Source: JBKBKN01 sp046294625
Lineage (GTDB): Bacteria; Bacteroidota; Bacteroidia; M30B66
Assembly (NCBI GenBank): GCA_046294625.1
Contig: JBKBKN010000007.1
Span: forward strand, 62,001-126,000
Length of the DNA: 64,000 nucleotides
Reading direction: 5' to 3'
In this document: one piece after another, positions 1-7,385 of the stretch
How positions within the stretch are numbered: position 1 is the stretch's first letter
How the letters are laid out: each line of letters begins with the position of its first letter
Position numbers and translations under genes: made by a program
Notes under the pieces: generated by a model
The model's database searches: none
Seen by the model: the letters and a program-made list of their open reading frames with translations, nothing else
What the model was told of the DNA's origin: nothing

Positions 1-314
1 TGTTTTTCGAAATCCACCACACAATCGTTCACCACTTTCACACCTTCCTGTTCAAGCAGCAACTGCATGGTTTCAGGGGTTTCAAAATGAAACTTTCCGG
101 TGAGCATGCCATTTCGATTTACTACACGTTGCGCGGGAACAGGCGGATTTACCTTGTGCGATAAATTCATGGCCCAACCTACCGTTCGCCCGCTGCCACC
201 TGAGCCGATATATTTAGCTATAGCTCCATAAGATGTGACCCTTCCCTTGGGAATGAGTCTTACGACCTGAAAAACCATATCAAAAAAATCCTGCTTTGGA
301 TGACGTTCACTCAT
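1..314 (-). CDS. MGMT-family alkyltransferase-like protein (3' end outside window)
   Basis: The reverse strand encodes about 104 residues of the DNA-binding domain of the O6-methylguanine-DNA methyltransferase family, including the typical GRVTSYGAIA segment and a wing region near VNRNGMLTGK. In true methyltransferases the active-site motif is PCHR with the acceptor cysteine. Here the matching stretch reads VPAQRVV, so the cysteine is replaced by alanine. This places it with alkyltransferase-like (ATL) proteins, which bind alkylated bases and flag them for nucleotide excision repair rather than removing the alkyl group. The start ATG (314-312) overlaps the trmB stop as ATGA, so it is translationally coupled as the third gene of an SDR-trmB-ATL operon. 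The C-terminus lies beyond position 1. Confidence 0.85.
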   Translation of the reverse strand, partial: MSERHPKQDFFDMVFQVVRLIPKGRVTSYGAIAKYIGSGGSGRTVGWAMNLSHKVNPPVPAQRVVNRNGMLTGKFHFETPETMQLLLEQEGVKVVNDCVVDFEK

Positions 315-970
315 GGCTTAAAATTAAGATACTTAATTGGAATTCCCTTTTTTCGAAATTTACTTTCGTAATAGGTCTCAATCGCCAAAAGTTCATCGTT
401 AGGAAAATCTTTGTTGATGTCAAAGCTGTGGCGAAGTAGCTCAAGTTTGTTCTCCCTGATGATTTCCAACGTGTACATAAAAAAATCATGGTTGTCTGTT
501 TTCAGATGAATAAGACCATCGGGTTTCAAAACTCGACGATATCGATAAAGAAAGTTGGGCGATGTCAACCTTTTACGTTCCCTTGTTTTTTGGGACTGGG
601 GATCAGGAAATGTAATCCAGATTTCACTTACTTCATTGGGACTGAAAAAATTATATATGCGATCAACCTGAGTTCTTATGAAAGCTACATTTTGAAGATT
701 TTCTTCAAGCGCTGTTTTTGCTCCACGCCAAATCCTTGCGCCTTTAATGTCTATTCCGATGAAATTTTTTTCCGGATATTTTCTTGCCAAACCGACCGTG
801 TATTCTCCTTTACCGCAACCAAGTTCCAACACAATCGGATTGTTATTTTCAAAATAATCATGCCACTTACCTTTTCGCGGATGATCGAAGTCTTCTGCCT
901 GAAACACTCGCTGTATCACATTGGAGAAGGTCTCCAACTCCTCAAAGCTTTTTAATTTTCTTTTTGCCAT
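311..970 (-). CDS. trmB: tRNA (guanine-46-N7)-methyltransferase TrmB
   Basis: 219 residues, normal length for TrmB, which methylates N7 of G46 in the variable loop of tRNAs using S-adenosylmethionine. Visible motifs are the SAM-binding glycine loop LELGCGKGEYT, the acidic GIDIKG at the end of strand 2, the family-specific TFPDPQSQKTRERKRL, LKTDNHDFF, and the C-terminal ETYYESKFRKKG. It is a soluble cytoplasmic enzyme. It lies 10 bp after the SDR gene, and its TGA overlaps the ATG of the alkyltransferase-like gene, so the three form one minus-strand operon. Nothing is odd about the sequence. Confidence 0.96.
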   Translation of the reverse strand: MAKRKLKSFEELETFSNVIQRVFQAEDFDHPRKGKWHDYFENNNPIVLELGCGKGEYTVGLARKYPEKNFIGIDIKGARIWRGAKTALEENLQNVAFIRTQVDRIYNFFSPNEVSEIWITFPDPQSQKTRERKRLTSPNFLYRYRRVLKPDGLIHLKTDNHDFFMYTLEIIRENKLELLRHSFDINKDFPNDELLAIETYYESKFRKKGIPIKYLNFKP

Positions 971-980
971 TCTGGTTGGT

Positions 981-1682
981 TTAAATACCTTTTCGCATTG
1001 GGCGCAAAGTTATTTTTTCCATCCATGTTTCCTTACTCATTTGCAAAGCATTTTGCACCACTAAGGCAATATCCTCAGGCTGCACAAAAAAGTCTTTTTG
1101 TGCATCTTCTTCATCCCAACTGGGTGTGTTGACAGAACCCGGTGCAATTAAAGTCATTCTCACACCCAATTCACGCAATTCATCTGCCATCAGCCTACAA
1201 TAATTTTCCTGAGCCGCTTTGGCGATGCTATAATGAGCTGCTGATGGCCTTAAATGCGTGGAAGCTACGCTACCAATTACAATGACCATATTTCCTTCAT
1301 ATTTTGTCAATGCAGGCAAGAGCCCATTTAAGAGTTGATGCAATGCGAAAACCTGCGATTGCATTTGTTTTTCCAATAAACCATCATGCCCTTCAAGCAA
1401 TGAACCGATATCATAATCAGCAGCTGCATGCACAAGAATGTTAACCTTGTAGGCTTTAAAGCGGATAATTTGGATGGCATTTTCTACTTCTTCAACAGAA
1501 TAGAGATCTGCTGAAATGGCATTAACTTGTGCAGCCGGAAATTCCTTTGTTATTTCCTTTTTGGTACTTTCGAGCTTGTTTAGATCACGTGCTATAAGAT
1601 GCAAATGATAGCCGGCTTCGGCAAGTTTGCGTGCAATAGCTTTTCCAATTCCTGAAGATCCACCGGTGATAACTGCTTCCAT
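981..1682 (-). CDS. SDR-family NAD(P)-dependent oxidoreductase
   Basis: 233 residues with the Rossmann TGGSSGIGKA nucleotide-binding motif at the N-terminus, the ADL acidic segment, the NILVHAAADY loop (counterpart of NNAG), the catalytic serine in IGSVAS, and the catalytic YSIAK pair about 150 residues in. The later GVRMTLIAPGSVNTP is typical of classical short-chain dehydrogenases. An upstream in-frame ATG at 1760 exists, but the fold begins directly at the ATG at 1682, and a TATATTTG promoter element lies just upstream of it, so the shorter form is chosen. Substrate unknown. It is the first gene of the operon with trmB and is divergent from the glycosyltransferase at 1766. Confidence 0.88.
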   Translation of the reverse strand: MEAVITGGSSGIGKAIARKLAEAGYHLHLIARDLNKLESTKKEITKEFPAAQVNAISADLYSVEEVENAIQIIRFKAYKVNILVHAAADYDIGSLLEGHDGLLEKQMQSQVFALHQLLNGLLPALTKYEGNMVIVIGSVASTHLRPSAAHYSIAKAAQENYCRLMADELRELGVRMTLIAPGSVNTPSWDEEDAQKDFFVQPEDIALVVQNALQMSKETWMEKITLRPMRKGI

Positions 1683-1686
1683 AACA

Positions 1687-1698
1687 CAAATATATTTG
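1687..1698. promoter_or_regulatory. palindromic bidirectional -7 element
   Basis: The 12-bp perfect palindrome CAAATATATTTG contains a TAnnTTTG element (the Bacteroidota -7 box) on each strand: TATATTTG at 1691-1698 on plus and at 1694-1687 on minus. It sits in the 83-bp gap between the divergent SDR and glycosyltransferase genes. No good TTG -33 box lies at the usual distance on either strand, so this is a plausible but unproven shared promoter. On the minus strand it would give an almost leaderless SDR transcript. Confidence 0.4.
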
Positions 1699-1765
1699 AT
1701 TTGATGATGGACGTCGCCCGGCATTAAGGTTGTTTCATTATTTATTACATAATTTGGCAAATTAA

Positions 1766-2881
1766 ATGAGCAGCCCCGGAATCAGGAAAATTTTGTTGTG
1801 CCCGCTTGATTGGGGCCTGGGTCACACCACCCGATTGTGGGCGCTATCCATGAAAATAAGAAAAGTTGAAAATGTACGATTTTTTTGGGCCGTTAATGGG
1901 AAACCCAAACAATGGCTGCTTGCACAACAAAAGGATTTCCCTACCAACGATTTACTCATTGACATTCCTTTTGATGCAGTGAAACATGATGGGAGTTTTT
2001 GGGGCTTTGCAAAGCAAATGCCCGGATTTATTATTCGGTCACACCGTCTCAGAAAGTTTATTGGAAAACTGGTAACGGAGCATGATATACACGGAATCAT
2101 CTCCGATCATCAGTTAGGGGCTTGGCATAAGGATATTCCCTGCATTCTTATTGCCCATCAATTGCGGCTGCCTGTGTTTCAGAAATTTACTTGGCTTTCA
2201 AGTATTATTGATCGATTTCATTCAGGCTACATCAACCAGTTTAAGGAAGTTTGGATTCCGGATGTGGAGGGTAAACACAACCTAAGTGGAAAATTGTCAA
2301 ATGCGTCGCTGCTTAAAATACCTCATCGCCATATTGGCTGGTTAAGTCATTTGGCTGAAGTGAAATTAGAACAGCCAACATCTGAAAATAAATATGAGTT
2401 GTTGGGAATGGTTTCCGGGCCTGAACCTTTTCGAAACATTCTTGCGAAAGAATTAATGAATATCCTTAAGAAACAAGGGAAAAAGAATGCCTTGATTAGT
2501 GGAGACTATTTGAATGAAAGCAACAAAAACAACAATAGTAATCTCACTTATTATTACGCAGTTAACAGCGAAGAAATAAAACATCTTATACGAGAATCAT
2601 CTTTAATCATAGCGACGGGTGGTTACAGCACTTTGATGGACTTAATGATAATGAGAAAACCTGCCATTTTAATTCCCACACCCGGACAACCCGAACAAGC
2701 CTATTTGGCAAAGTATTTACAAGATTACACTATGTTTCATTTTACTACGTTGGAAGAACTAAAGCAATTGGATTTTGACAAAATCAAGTCAAAACTCACA
2801 GACCCACTTGAAATTGATGAGACAAAACCAATTGAAAAAGAAGCACTATTAGGCGTATTCAATAAGCTTATGGCTGTTTGA
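1766..2881 (+). CDS. GT-B glycosyltransferase (family 28/MurG-like)
   Basis: 371 residues. The N-terminal segment LLCPLDWGLGHTTR is the glycine-rich acceptor-side loop seen in MurG-like and related glycosyltransferases. The C-terminal half carries the family 28-type donor-binding signature ATGGYSTLMDLMIMRKPAILIPTPG, with the conserved PGQPEQAYLAKYL helix. There is no signal peptide, so it acts in the cytoplasm or at the inner face of the membrane. The donor and acceptor sugars cannot be told from sequence. It is divergent from the SDR gene, and its end overlaps the convergent carbonic anhydrase gene by 14 bp. It is probably not MurG itself, because the cell-division context is absent and the match is only in the signature regions. 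Confidence 0.8.
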   Translation: MSSPGIRKILLCPLDWGLGHTTRLWALSMKIRKVENVRFFWAVNGKPKQWLLAQQKDFPTNDLLIDIPFDAVKHDGSFWGFAKQMPGFIIRSHRLRKFIGKLVTEHDIHGIISDHQLGAWHKDIPCILIAHQLRLPVFQKFTWLSSIIDRFHSGYINQFKEVWIPDVEGKHNLSGKLSNASLLKIPHRHIGWLSHLAEVKLEQPTSENKYELLGMVSGPEPFRNILAKELMNILKKQGKKNALISGDYLNESNKNNNSNLTYYYAVNSEEIKHLIRESSLIIATGGYSTLMDLMIMRKPAILIPTPGQPEQAYLAKYLQDYTMFHFTTLEELKQLDFDKIKSKLTDPLEIDETKPIEKEALLGVFNKLMAV

Positions 2882-3386
2882 GCCACGATGCATACATCAC
2901 ATAATTATCTGCAATTCGATCAATCTGGCCTTTAGTAAGCTCCGCACTTACTTTTTTGACTGGTTTTGCAGGAATACCTGCCCAAATCCAGCCTGCTTCA
3001 ACATGCGAGTTTTCCAGAACCACAGATCCGGCAGCAATAATGCTTCCACTTTCCACCACTGCATGATCCATGATAATGGCTCCCATGCCGACAAGCACAT
3101 TGTCGTGCAAAGTGCAGCCATGCACAATAGCTCTGTGACCAATGGAAACACGGTTACCGATATTAAGAGGAGCCTTCTGATAAGTGCAATGCAAAACAGC
3201 AGCATCCTGAATATTAACCTTATTGCCCATGCGGATGTAATGCACATCGCCGCGAATCACAGCATTGAACCAAATGCTGCAATCATCACCAGTAACAACA
3301 TCCCCTACAATCGTAGCATTTTCGGCTATAAAACAATTATTTCCAAATTGCGGAGTGTGATTATGAACCGACAGGATCGTAGGCAT
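2868..3386 (-). CDS. gamma-class carbonic anhydrase family protein (left-handed beta-helix)
   Basis: 172 residues, the standard size of the gamma carbonic anhydrase/YrdA/PaaY family. Hexapeptide repeats run through most of the protein (for example IVGDVV, NIGNRVSI, VLVGMG, IIAAGSVV), forming a left-handed beta-helix that trimerises. The three zinc-binding histidines are present at about residues 66, 84 and 89 (VLHCT, SIGHRAIVHG). The conserved RGDVHYIRMG stretch is also intact. Family members either hydrate CO2 or are acyl-CoA thioesterase-like proteins, so the activity is uncertain. The gene is convergent with the upstream glycosyltransferase and lies 250 bp downstream of leuS. Confidence 0.9.
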   Translation of the reverse strand: MPTILSVHNHTPQFGNNCFIAENATIVGDVVTGDDCSIWFNAVIRGDVHYIRMGNKVNIQDAAVLHCTYQKAPLNIGNRVSIGHRAIVHGCTLHDNVLVGMGAIIMDHAVVESGSIIAAGSVVLENSHVEAGWIWAGIPAKPVKKVSAELTKGQIDRIADNYVMYASWLKQP

Positions 3387-3637
3387 ATTAAATTATTTAA
3401 TTTTGCTAAGATAAAATTTGTTTGCACATCCTATAGGACGAAATCAAATGGATGTAGGTTAATACAGCTTTAGAGACAAATTGATTGAAATATTTGTATT
3501 GGCAGCATAAATTTAACGCAATGTAGGCTTGGCATAGCCTCTGCACCACCCGCACTTTGCATTAGAAATTGTGCAACACATCTTGTCAAATATTTTTATT
3601 TTAATAAAAAATCTATAAACAGATTTATCAACCTTTT

Positions 3638-6600
3638 TTAGACCACCACATTCACAATCCTTCCCGGAACAACGATCACTTTTTTAGGTGCTTTACCATC
3701 GAGCCATTTGGCGGCATCTTTATGTGCAAGTGCAAGTTGCTCCACTTCGGCGGGAGGAAGTTCTGCTGCAGCTTCGATGTTGAAACGGGTTTTTCCATTG
3801 AATGAAACCGGATAATTCACAGTGCTTGCTTTCAGGTAGGCTTCATTAAATGCAGGCCAGTTGGCTTGCACCACAAAACCTTCAAAACCGCAACGATGCC
3901 AAAGCTCTTCGCAAATGTGAGGAGCATATGGTGAAAGCACAATCAATAAGTCATGTAAAATTGCTCGCTTGTTACATTTCAATTCACTTAGCTCATTGAC
4001 ACATATCATAAAACTGCTCACCGAAGTATTGAAGGAGTAGTTAGCCATATCTTCTTCCACCTTCTTTATGAGCTTGTGCAGCGCGCGTAGATCTTTCTCT
4101 CCAGGGGCATCGTCGCTGAGAGTAACTTCACCTTGCACAGTGTGAAACAAACGCCACAGCTTGAGCAAGAAACGATGCACCCCTTCTATACCATTGGTAT
4201 TCCAGGGTTTGGCCTGTTCCAGAGGTCCAAGAAACATTTCGTAAAGTCGCAGGGTATCCGCTCCGTATTGCGCCACAATATCATCCGGATTCACGACATT
4301 GTACTTGGACTTGGACATTTTTTCTATTTCTACTCCACAGACATACTGTCCCTGTTCGTTTAACTCAAATTCTGCAAGGTTATACTCGCTACGCCATGCC
4401 TTGAAACGCTTTATGTCTAAAACATCATTATTCACCAAGTTTACATCCACATGAAGTGCAGTATAGTTTTGTTGCTTATCTAATTTGTCAAACGACACAA
4501 AGTTGTTTGTACCAGGCTTACGATACACAAAATTGCTTCTACCCAAGATCATCCCCTGATTAATCAGCTTCTTAAAGGGTTCATTTTTTGAAACATAGCC
4601 TAGGTCGAACAAAACTTTTTGCCAAAAACGGGCATACATCAAATGGCCTACGGCATGTTCCGTGCCACCGATATACACATCCACATCCTGCCAATATTGT
4701 TCGGCGTCCTTTCCTACAAAACGCTCTTGATTTTTCGGATCCATGTAGCGTAGGAAATACCACGAAGATCCGGCATATCCGGGCATGGTATCGGTTTCGC
4801 GCACTGCACCTTCGGCCAGATTCACCCAATCCGTTACTCCGGCTAATGGCGACGCCCCAGCTCCTGTTGGCTGATAGCTTTTCACTTCAGGCAATGCTAG
4901 CGGCAATTCTTTTTCATCCAAAGGATAAGCAACGCCATCTTTGTAAACTATCGGAAATGGTTCTCCCCAATAACGCTGACGGCTGAATCCTGCATCGCGC
5001 AGACGATATTGTGTGCGCCCTTTACCAATGCCTTTCTCTTCAATCGCTTTTATGGCAACCACTATGGCTTCGCGTCCGGTCAAGCCATTTAAAAACCCGG
5101 AATTAATCATTTTGGCATCCTTGGTAGGGTCGGCCTTTTCGCTGATGTCCACCCCTTCATTGATGGCAGGAATGGGCAAATTAAAATGCTTGGCAAAATC
5201 ATAGTCGCGCTGATCGCCTGCAGGAACAGCCATCACTGCGCCGGTGCCATAGCCTGCGAGCACATAATCGCCAATCCAAACAGGGATAGGTTCACCTGTA
5301 AATGGGTGCTTGGCATAAGCTCCGGTAAACACACCTGAAATTCTTTTCACATCGGCCTGACGTTCACGTTCACTTCGGTTTCGGGCCACTTCCACATAAG
5401 CATCCACAGCTTCCTTCTGCTCCGGCGTGGTGATTTGAGAAACCAACTCATGCTCTGGAGCTAATACAAGGAAACTCACTCCGAAGATGGTATCGGGGCG
5501 TGTGGTGAAGACTTCTATAAGGCCTCCTTGTCCCAGTTTCGAAAAAGTATGGGTAATGATGTCTTCGACTATTTTGTTTGAAGCCTCACCCCCTAGCCCC
5601 CTCTCCAGGGGAGAGGAGGGATTCACAACTTCAATCTTAGCGCTTTTACAAGTGCTAATAATCCTATCAAGCACTTCACCAAGATTATTTTCAACCTCAG
5701 TATTAGTAAATCTTATAACCGTATATCCAAATTTTGAAAGCTCTTCGTCTCTTCCTGAGTCATATTCTTTGGATTGCTCGTGTATATCTCCATCCAATTC
5801 AATAACTACTTTTGCTTCTAAACAAACAAAATCGGCTATGTAATTCAGAATTACATGTTGTCTTCTAAAGTTAAATCCCAGCTTACAGCCCCTAATTGCT
5901 TGCCAAATTTCATTTTCGGCCTTGGTTGGATTCTTCCGCATTTCACGAGCAAACTCTTTTACCTTATTGTAATTGGGCGCATTGGCTGTTTTGTACAACG
6001 GAGATTTCCCTTCAATTTGAACCTGCACACCACCACTTTTCGTGGGTGTTCTCCTCTCCCCCGGAGAGGGGTTAGGGGTGAGGCTTGATTCTGTGGATTT
6101 GTCTAAGCCTGATTTATGAATTTGTGCACCAAAATCATCCGAGGGGCTCTTGTAATCAATGACGTCAAACCTCACACTCGCTCCCTCACTTTTCCCAATC
6201 CAGTTGCGCTGCATGTCTTTCATGGCATCGCTCCAATCTAGGGTGTCGAGATCGTTGAGCAGGCGCTCTGCATAAGCAGTGATGCGCAAAAACCATTGAC
6301 GCATCTGTTTCTTTTCAACTGGGTGGCCGCCGCGTTCGCTTAGGCCGTCTTTTACTTCGTCATTAGCTAATACTGTGCCCAAAGCTTCACACCAATTCAC
6401 GGTGGCATAATCCTGATAAGCTAAACGATAATGCATCAATACATCCATCTTTTGCTTTTCTGGCATGATTTTCCATTCATCGGCAGCAAAAGTGAAAGAC
6501 AATGGCGTGAACCCACGAACAGCATGACTACCTCCACTTTCAAAAGCTGCGATGAGCGATTCAATGGGTTCAGCTTTATCGGTATCGAGATTGTACCATG

Positions 6601-7036
6601 AATTGAATAACTTTATAAATATCCATTGTGTCCAGCGGTAGTATTCTGGGTCGCTGGTGTTCACTTCGCGATCCCAATCATAATTAAAACCTAACAATTT
6701 TAGCTGCTTTTTATAGGTTTCTATATTTTTTGCGGTGGTCACCGCCGGATGCTGACCTGTTTGGATGGCATATTGTTCAGCAGGCAAGCCAAATGCATCA
6801 AATCCCATGGGATGTAGTACATTAAAGCCTTTCAGGGTTTTGTATCGGGCAATAATATCGCTGGCGATATAGCCAAGCGGATGGCCCACATGAAGGCCAG
6901 CACCAGAGGGATAAGGAAACATATCCAAAACATAAAATTTAGGCTTGTCCTTTTTTTCTGTGGTTTTATATACTTGATTGTCAGCCCATATTTGCTGCCA
7001 TTTCTGCTCTATTTCTCGGAAATTCCATTCCATCAT
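3638..7036 (-). CDS. leuS: leucyl-tRNA synthetase carrying an in-frame DUF559 endonuclease domain
   Basis: 1132 residues, about 180 longer than usual for Bacteroidota LeuRS. It charges tRNA-Leu. The class I signatures are intact: HVGH (about residues 49-52) and KMSKS (about 906-910). The CP1 editing domain shows FTTRPDTIFG and GYGTGAVMAVP. Between the segment ending near RFDVID and the one beginning EVFTTRPDT lies an extra block (about 318-486) made of a DUF559 (Vsr-like) endonuclease domain bounded by repeat-encoded linkers. The reading frame stays open throughout. An upstream ATG at 7087 lies within the promoter (7058-7087), so translation starts at 7036 or 7033. This is the only leuS visible in the window and both catalytic signatures are intact, so the chimera is presumably functional. 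Confidence 0.95.
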   Translation of the reverse strand: MMEWNFREIEQKWQQIWADNQVYKTTEKKDKPKFYVLDMFPYPSGAGLHVGHPLGYIASDIIARYKTLKGFNVLHPMGFDAFGLPAEQYAIQTGQHPAVTTAKNIETYKKQLKLLGFNYDWDREVNTSDPEYYRWTQWIFIKLFNSWYNLDTDKAEPIESLIAAFESGGSHAVRGFTPLSFTFAADEWKIMPEKQKMDVLMHYRLAYQDYATVNWCEALGTVLANDEVKDGLSERGGHPVEKKQMRQWFLRITAYAERLLNDLDTLDWSDAMKDMQRNWIGKSEGASVRFDVIDYKSPSDDFGAQIHKSGLDKSTESSLTPNPSPGERRTPTKSGGVQVQIEGKSPLYKTANAPNYNKVKEFAREMRKNPTKAENEIWQAIRGCKLGFNFRRQHVILNYIADFVCLEAKVVIELDGDIHEQSKEYDSGRDEELSKFGYTVIRFTNTEVENNLGEVLDRIISTCKSAKIEVVNPSSPLERGLGGEASNKIVEDIITHTFSKLGQGGLIEVFTTRPDTIFGVSFLVLAPEHELVSQITTPEQKEAVDAYVEVARNRSERERQADVKRISGVFTGAYAKHPFTGEPIPVWIGDYVLAGYGTGAVMAVPAGDQRDYDFAKHFNLPIPAINEGVDISEKADPTKDAKMINSGFLNGLTGREAIVVAIKAIEEKGIGKGRTQYRLRDAGFSRQRYWGEPFPIVYKDGVAYPLDEKELPLALPEVKSYQPTGAGASPLAGVTDWVNLAEGAVRETDTMPGYAGSSWYFLRYMDPKNQERFVGKDAEQYWQDVDVYIGGTEHAVGHLMYARFWQKVLFDLGYVSKNEPFKKLINQGMILGRSNFVYRKPGTNNFVSFDKLDKQQNYTALHVDVNLVNNDVLDIKRFKAWRSEYNLAEFELNEQGQYVCGVEIEKMSKSKYNVVNPDDIVAQYGADTLRLYEMFLGPLEQAKPWNTNGIEGVHRFLLKLWRLFHTVQGEVTLSDDAPGEKDLRALHKLIKKVEEDMANYSFNTSVSSFMICVNELSELKCNKRAILHDLLIVLSPYAPHICEELWHRCGFEGFVVQANWPAFNEAYLKASTVNYPVSFNGKTRFNIEAAAELPPAEVEQLALAHKDAAKWLDGKAPKKVIVVPGRIVNVVV
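5581..6085 (-). mobile_element. inverted-repeat cassette encoding a DUF559 endonuclease domain, inserted in frame in leuS
   Basis: The ends are a C-rich sequence of about 36 bp at 5581-5618 and its imperfect inverted copy at 6051-6085. Read as GCCTCAC then CCCTAAC then CCCTCTC, the arms have a 7-bp period, and each ends in a small palindrome around CTCCNGGGGAG. Between them are about 115 codons of a DUF559 domain: an N-terminal ExxxW helix, FRRQ, IADFVC, the catalytic-type VVIELDGDIH, a RDEELSKFGY helix and VIRFTNTEV. DUF559 proteins resemble the very-short-patch-repair PD-(D/E)XK nuclease fold. The cassette replaces a surface loop at the start of the LeuRS editing domain, has no stop codon and appears more AT-rich than flanking leuS. 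It lacks intein splice-site residues. Confidence 0.6.
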
Positions 7037-7057
7037 TTGATCTATGTTTTTGGCTTG

Positions 7058-7087
7058 CAAAGCTAATGAATACCTTATGATTGCCAA
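7058..7087 (-). promoter_or_regulatory. leuS promoter (TTG-N19-TAnnTTTG)
   Basis: On the minus strand a TTG (7087-7085) is followed after exactly 19 bp by TAGCTTTG (7065-7058), matching the -33/-7 consensus known for Bacteroidota sigma-A promoters. Transcription would begin around 7050, about 15-20 nt before the ATGs at 7036/7033. This rules out the longer reading frame that starts at 7087. Confidence 0.7.
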
Positions 7088-7385
7088 AGCATCAAACTGC
7101 TAGTGGGTATTGGATGGCATTTGCCTTTTTGTTGAGTTAGGCTTATTGATTAAATCTAAATGATGTGAATTGCTTTAATATTGTGGTGGATGGGTCTTGC
7201 GCTGAACCCTATCCTTGTTTATCGCTTCGGTGTAACTGTCCCCAAAAATCATTCAACAAATTTGCTATATGCCCTAATTAGGCTACTGAGTCAATCTAAT
7301 GCGGGTAGGCATGTATTGATCTGCGCTATAAAGCCATTTAAAATTAGAATTGTTTACTTACTTTTACACACCTAAGCAAAACGCA
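7088..7385. other. intergenic region between leuS and the propeller/barrel gene
   Basis: About 300 bp between divergent genes. It contains the upstream side of the leuS promoter. I see no RNA gene or conserved ORF. A weak -7-like TAGAATTG lies at 7344-7351, before the plus-strand gene, without a well-spaced TTG box. Confidence 0.5.

Noticed and set aside
5581..6085. An intein in leuS
   Set aside because: No splice-junction Cys/Ser at the start, no His-Asn plus Cys/Ser/Thr at the end, and no Hint-domain blocks; the block is a nuclease domain between repeat-encoded linkers.
7034..7087. Longer leuS start at 7087
   Set aside because: The extra residues do not match LeuRS N-termini, and the ATG coincides with the -33 region of the promoter that drives the gene.
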